Shown here piece after piece: positions 14,025-17,215 of a stretch of DNA of 17,215 bases (the stretch's first letter is position 1; each line of letters begins with the position of its first letter). Where the stretch lies: contig DATALZ010000033.1 of assembly GCA_036260805.1 (NCBI GenBank), positions 1 through 17,215 of the forward strand, in the 5' to 3' direction. A program made the position numbers and the translations under genes. The stretch is from Thermocaproicibacter sp036260805. GTDB taxonomy: Bacteria; Bacillota; Clostridia; Oscillospirales; Acutalibacteraceae. The notes beneath the pieces are model-generated. The model searched no databases and had not been told where the DNA came from. It saw nothing but the letters and a program-made list of their open reading frames with translations.

Positions 14025-14981
14025 ATGACTGCATATTTAAAAAAGATCGGAATTTTTTTGGCAGCGTCCGTTGCTGTCTTTGCAATTCTGATGCTCCTGA
14101 TGACCTCCGGGGTTATCAATGCGTACTATAAGCGAATCCTAATGACCATTTGTATCAATATTATCCTTGCTCTCAGCACAAACCTGATTATTAACTTTAC
14201 CGGTCAGCTTACTCTGGGACATTCCGCATTTATGGCAATCGGCGCTTATGCGGCCGCAGCCATTTATCTGAAGACCGGGCTCCCGTTTATTCTTGCGCTG
14301 ATTTTCGGCAGTGTGGTAGCCGGCTTGTTCGGATTCCTGATCGGCCTGCCGACCCTTCGCCTGAAAGGCGATTACCTTGCCATTACCACCATGGGCTTCT
14401 GCCAGATTATTGTCGTTGTCATTCAGAATATTCCGCAGCTCGGCGGTGCGCAGGGGATGCCGGGAATTCCGGGCCTGACCACTTTCGGCTGGGTGTTTTT
14501 CTCCATGATTTTAACAATTATTGTGCTGCATCATGTGGTGTCATCCAACCAGGGACGCGCGATGATTTCCGTTCGTGAAGACGAAATCGCCGCCGAGGCG
14601 ATGGGCGTCAACACGACTCGATACAAGGTAATGGCCTTTACACTGGGTGCGTTCTTCGCAGGCCTGGCCGGCGGACTCTGGGCATTCTTAATGATGTTCA
14701 TTGAGCCGACGCAGTTCAACTATTTCAAGTCTATTGACCTTGTTATTTATGTTGTTCTTGGCGGCAGCGGAAGCTTCGCCGGATGCATCGCATCCACCAG
14801 TATCCTGACCCTTCTTCCGGAAGTCCTTCGTTTCCTCGGCGACCTCAGAATGGTTATTTACCCGCTGCTTTTGATTGTAATCATGATTCTCCGTGTGAAG
14901 AACATTAACCTTATGCGGCTTAGAAATATGATTCGCCGCCATAAATCCGGAAAGGAAGGTGACAATCATGCCGCTGCTTGA
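14025..14981 (+). CDS. livM: Branched-chain amino acid ABC importer permease LivM
   Basis: A 318-aa permease partner of LivH. The motif NLIINFTGQLTLGHSAFMAIGAYAAA near residue 50 and the coupling segment GRAMISVREDEIAAEAMGVNTTRYKVMAF near 180 are typical of LivM. ATG 14025 is chosen: AGGTGA (14014-14019) spans the LivH stop codon and lies 5 bases upstream, while the GTG at 14016 would sit inside that ribosome site. The C-terminus is Arg/Lys rich (RLRNMIRRHKSGK) and overlaps the livG start by 14 bases, indicating tight translational coupling. It works in the cytoplasmic membrane with LivH, powered by LivG and LivF. Confidence 0.94.
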   Translation: MTAYLKKIGIFLAASVAVFAILMLLMTSGVINAYYKRILMTICINIILALSTNLIINFTGQLTLGHSAFMAIGAYAAAAIYLKTGLPFILALIFGSVVAGLFGFLIGLPTLRLKGDYLAITTMGFCQIIVVVIQNIPQLGGAQGMPGIPGLTTFGWVFFSMILTIIVLHHVVSSNQGRAMISVREDEIAAEAMGVNTTRYKVMAFTLGAFFAGLAGGLWAFLMMFIEPTQFNYFKSIDLVIYVVLGGSGSFAGCIASTSILTLLPEVLRFLGDLRMVIYPLLLIVIMILRVKNINLMRLRNMIRRHKSGKEGDNHAAA

Positions 14982-15741
14982 TGTTCAGAATATTTCCATT
15001 CGTTTCGGCGGCCTGACGGCTGTTGCCGACTTTTCCATGCAGATGAACGAAAACGATATTTGCGGCCTGATCGGCCCGAACGGTGCCGGAAAGACTACGG
15101 TTTTCAATATGCTCACCGGAGTTTACACCCCCACAAGCGGTACCGTGAAATTTAACGGCGAATCTATCGCGGGACTGAAGCCGTTCAATATCACAAAGAA
15201 GAAGATTGCCCGTACATTCCAGAACATCCGTCTGATGAAGAACCTTACGGTACTGGAAAACGTAAAGATTTCCTATATTTATCAGGCAAAATACAACCTT
15301 GCATCCGCCATCCTGAGGCTTCCTTCTTATTTCAAAGAAGAAGAAGAAATCGAGAAAAAGTCGATGGAACTTTTGAAAGTGTTCCATCTGGACGGAAAGA
15401 AGGATGAACTCGCTGCAAACCTGCCTTACGGCGAACAGCGCCGGCTTGAAATTGCCCGTGCCCTTGCCACGCAGCCGAAGCTTCTGCTCCTCGACGAGCC
15501 GGCTGCAGGCATGAACCCGCAGGAAACGCAGGAACTGACGGAACTTATCCGCTGGATCCGCAAGGAATTCAACATTGCCATTCTTCTGATTGAACACGAT
15601 ATGCGGCTGGTTATGGGTGTCTGTGAGAAAATCGTCGTACTGGACTACGGCAAAATTATCGCGCAGGGCACGCCGGATGAAATCAGAAGCAACCCGAAAG
15701 TAATTGAGGCTTATCTCGGCGAGGAGGCGGCCCATGCTTAA
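14968..15741 (+). CDS. livG: Branched-chain amino acid ABC importer ATPase LivG
   Basis: A 257-aa ABC ATPase. Walker A is GPNGAGKTT at 36-44, the Q-loop is Gln85 in ARTFQNIRLM, the LivG-type signature is PYGEQRR at 153-159, Walker B is LLLLDEP at 172-178 and the H-loop His210 lies in LLIEHDM. The C-terminal DYGKIIAQGTPDEIRSNPKVIEAYLGEE is also LivG-like. ATG 14968 is preferred to the GTG at 14959 because AAGGTGA (14956-14962) is 5 bases upstream. The gene overlaps livM by 14 bases and livF by 8 bases. It pairs with LivF to power uptake. No unusual features seen. Confidence 0.95.
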   Translation: MPLLDVQNISIRFGGLTAVADFSMQMNENDICGLIGPNGAGKTTVFNMLTGVYTPTSGTVKFNGESIAGLKPFNITKKKIARTFQNIRLMKNLTVLENVKISYIYQAKYNLASAILRLPSYFKEEEEIEKKSMELLKVFHLDGKKDELAANLPYGEQRRLEIARALATQPKLLLLDEPAAGMNPQETQELTELIRWIRKEFNIAILLIEHDMRLVMGVCEKIVVLDYGKIIAQGTPDEIRSNPKVIEAYLGEEAAHA

Positions 15742-16438
15742 GATATCGAATCTGAATGTTTTTTACGGCGGCATCCACGCCCTGAAAGACATCAACATAG
15801 AAGTAAACGAAGGCGAAATCGTTACGCTCATCGGCGCGAACGGCGCTGGAAAGACTTCCACTCTGCGCGCCATTTCCGGCCTTGTTCCCCCAGCCAGCGG
15901 AACCATCGAGTTTGAGGGCAAAGAGCTGAACAAGGTTCCAGCGCACAAAATTCCTTACATGGGAATCTCGCACGTTCCGGAAGGCCGCCGCATTTTTGCG
16001 AATATGTCTGTGCTGGAGAATCTGCAGCTCGGCGCATACTGCCGCAAAGACAAGTCAAAATTTGCGGAAGATTTGGAAGAGATTTTTAAAAAATTCCCCC
16101 GCCTGAAAGAACGCGTGAAGCAGCGTGCCGGTACGCTCAGCGGCGGCGAACAGCAGATGCTTGCCATGGGCAGGGCGCTGATGTCCCGCCCGAAAATCCT
16201 GCTGATGGATGAGCCGTCTATGGGCCTTGCGCCGATTATCGTGGAAGAGATTTTCTCCATTATTCAGGACATTAACAAATCGGGAACGACCATCCTGCTC
16301 GTTGAGCAGAACGCGAACATGGCGCTTTCCATTGCAAACCGTGCCTATGTAATCGAAACCGGGAGCATCACGCTGGAAGGCAAGGCTTCCGACCTGCTGA
16401 CCGATGAATCGGTTAAGAAGGCTTATCTCGGCGGCTGA
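15734..16438 (+). CDS. livF: Branched-chain amino acid ABC importer ATPase LivF
   Basis: A 234-aa ABC ATPase, the usual size for LivF. Walker A is GANGAGKTS at 34-42, the Q-loop region is SHVPEGRRIF (79-88, LivF-typical), the signature LSGGEQQMLAMGRAL starts at 135, Walker B ILLMDEPS is at 155-162 and the H-loop position is the LivF-typical Gln192 in VEQN. GAGGAGG (15721-15727) precedes ATG 15734 by 6 bases. An ATG at 15704 is in frame but has no ribosome site and would add an unrelated tail. It ends the operon; a terminator begins 31 bases later. Confidence 0.95.
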   Translation: MLKISNLNVFYGGIHALKDINIEVNEGEIVTLIGANGAGKTSTLRAISGLVPPASGTIEFEGKELNKVPAHKIPYMGISHVPEGRRIFANMSVLENLQLGAYCRKDKSKFAEDLEEIFKKFPRLKERVKQRAGTLSGGEQQMLAMGRALMSRPKILLMDEPSMGLAPIIVEEIFSIIQDINKSGTTILLVEQNANMALSIANRAYVIETGSITLEGKASDLLTDESVKKAYLGG

Positions 16439-16468
16439 CGCGGCGAATTTGAAACAAAATGTGTTTTT

Positions 16469-16527
16469 CTCAAAGTATTGCACGAACCCATCGAATTTTG
16501 GACATTCGTGCATGCTTTGAGTTTTTT
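16469..16527 (+). terminator. Terminator of the liv operon
   Basis: CTCAAAG-TAT-GCACGAA (16469-16486) pairs with TTCGTGC-ATG-CTTTGAG (16505-16521), giving 17 pairs with one G-U and one bulged T, with an extra CCA/TGG inside the loop. TTTTTT (16522-16527) follows. A copy of the leader box TTTGAAACAAA(A)TGTG lies just before it, at 16448-16463. Confidence 0.9.
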
Positions 16528-16538
16528 AAAGTTTTGTG

Positions 16539-16565
16539 ATGCATATACTTAATTTAATTATGCAT
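16539..16565. repeat. Inverted repeat ATGCATA/TATGCAT
   Basis: Seven-base arms at 16539-16545 and 16559-16565 flank a 13-base AT-rich centre, in the gap between the liv operon terminator and the promoter of the second livJ. It may be an operator. The stretch 16566-16650 shows no gene and only an isolated CodY-like half site (GAAAATT, near 16627). Confidence 0.3.
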
Positions 16566-16657
16566 AAATCTAGCTTTTAACAAATGCAAATGAATCATAT
16601 TTTATAAAATATACAAGAACGAAATGAAAATTATTCAAAATGTTGTAAAGAAAACAA

Positions 16658-16686
16658 TTGACGGCGACTTAAAAAATGATTATAAT
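16658..16686 (+). promoter_or_regulatory. Sigma-A promoter of second livJ
   Basis: TTGACG (16658-16663, five of six) and a perfect TATAAT (16681-16686) with a 17-base spacer; expected start near 16693. The surrounding bases resemble the promoter at 11727-11755. Confidence 0.85.
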
Positions 16687-16726
16687 ACTAATATCGTTTA
16701 GCAAGTAACCGTAGTAAAATTTAATA

Positions 16727-16780
16727 TTTTGAAACAAAGGTGTGCAATACAATTTTTAATTGTTTTGCGCGCCTTTTTTT
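16727..16780 (+). promoter_or_regulatory. Leader terminator (attenuator candidate) before livJ2
   Basis: Arms 16736-16754 and 16758-16776 form a 19-position stem with one T/T mismatch (16748/16764), two G-U pairs and a TTT loop; T16774-T16780 give the U-tract. It ends 8 bases before AAGGAGG. Core bases GTGTGCAA..CAAT / ATTG..TTGCGC are shared with the livJ1 leader, and the preceding box ATATTTTGAAAC matches ATATTTGAAAAC there. Confidence 0.75.
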
Positions 16781-16800
16781 ATTACCAAGGAGGAAGTAGT

Positions 16801-17215
16801 ATGATTAAAAAATTAACAGCATGTGTCCTTAGTTTAGCTCTTGCAGCTTCTTTTGCCGGCTGTCAATCCGGTTCAGCCGGGGCGGCTTCCGCAGGCGGTA
16901 CGGCGAGCGGTGCTGCGAACAGTACGGCGGCAGCTTCAGGCGATACCATTAAGATCGGTGTTGTTACACCACTTACCGGCCAGACCTCTTCCTTTGGCCA
17001 GTCCGCAAAGAAGGGACTTGAGCTGCTCGAGGAACAGACCAATAATGCGGGCGGTATCAACGGCAAAAAGATCCAATTCCTGATTCAGGATGACGAAGGC
17101 AAGGCAGCTTCTGCAGTTACCGTCGGTCAGAAACTCATCAACAGTGATAAGGTCGTTGCAATTGTAGGCCCGCTGACCAGTACCTGCGCAAACTCCCTGG
17201 CACCGATCTGCCAGC
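16801..17215 (+). CDS. Second branched-chain amino acid-type binding lipoprotein, 3' end outside window
   Basis: An open frame of 138 codons runs to the window edge without a stop. The signal peptide is nearly identical to that of the first livJ (one changed residue, Ala for Thr at 15), with lipobox SFAG-Cys21. The linker is longer, an Ala/Gly/Ser-rich run of about 26 residues versus about 10. The mature part (IKIGVVTPLTGQTSSFGQSA, GGINGKKIQFLIQDDEGK, IVGPLTSTCANSLAPICQ) is a clear Peripla_BP_6 paralogue. It has its own promoter and leader hairpin and GGAGG at 16789-16793. It may head a second transporter operon or supply an alternative binding protein to the first LivHMGF; the window ends before this shows. 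Confidence 0.92.
   Translation, partial: MIKKLTACVLSLALAASFAGCQSGSAGAASAGGTASGAANSTAAASGDTIKIGVVTPLTGQTSSFGQSAKKGLELLEEQTNNAGGINGKKIQFLIQDDEGKAASAVTVGQKLINSDKVVAIVGPLTSTCANSLAPICQ

Noticed and set aside
14920..15735. Open frame of 271 codons on the - strand over livG
   Set aside because: Antisense to an intact ABC ATPase with all motifs; composition Phe/Arg/His-rich as expected for a shadow frame.
1..17215. CRISPR array, tRNA or rRNA gene, transposase or prophage genes
   Set aside because: No regular direct-repeat array, no cloverleaf-like or rRNA-like stretch and no recognisable mobile-element proteins were seen.

Overview
The window looks like a chromosomal segment of a Gram-positive, low-to-moderate GC Clostridia member, probably Oscillospiraceae/Ruminococcaceae-like. 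The grounds are strong GGAGG ribosome sites, near-consensus sigma-A promoters, U-tailed intrinsic terminators, HPr with both His15 and the regulatory Ser, and Firmicutes-type families throughout. The exact genus cannot be fixed from sequence alone.

Layout. (1) 2-794, + strand: the 3' part of a multi-membrane-span protein gene, a small XRE regulator, and a strong terminator. (2) 911-6904, + strand: a complete fructose phosphotransferase operon, with a DeoR-type regulator, 1-phosphofructokinase, EIIBC, EIIA, HPr and Enzyme I. Every protein of the phosphorelay from PEP to fructose-1-phosphate, plus the kinase making fructose-1,6-bisphosphate, is encoded in one run. (3) 6964-9740, - strand and visibly AT-richer: a Cys-free carboxymuconolactone-decarboxylase-like protein, an ECF-like sigma factor with a Cys-containing C-terminal extension, a Nudix hydrolase and a class I methyltransferase. 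A short AraC-like remnant lies on the opposite strand between sigma factor and Nudix gene. (4) 9754-11136, - strand: a 23S rRNA m5U methyltransferase (RlmD/RlmCD type) translationally close to the methyltransferase. (5) 11351-11531: an orphan consensus promoter followed about 140 nt later by a 17-bp terminator, with no convincing ORF; best read as a small RNA gene. (6) 11675-16527, + strand: a branched-chain amino acid ABC importer operon (livJ-livH-livM-livG-livF), ended by a terminator. (7) 16658-17215, + strand: a second promoter, leader and livJ-like gene that runs off the window.

The most interesting structure is in the regulatory DNA. Both livJ genes carry the same module: consensus promoter, about 45-nt unstructured leader without an ATG, a 19-bp intrinsic-terminator hairpin with conserved core and compensating base changes, then GGAGG and the start codon. 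This looks like a conserved attenuator that must be read through for importer expression. The sRNA candidate just upstream has an apparently unpaired C-rich CTCCTCCCC segment that could pair with GGAGGA ribosome sites such as those of the liv genes.
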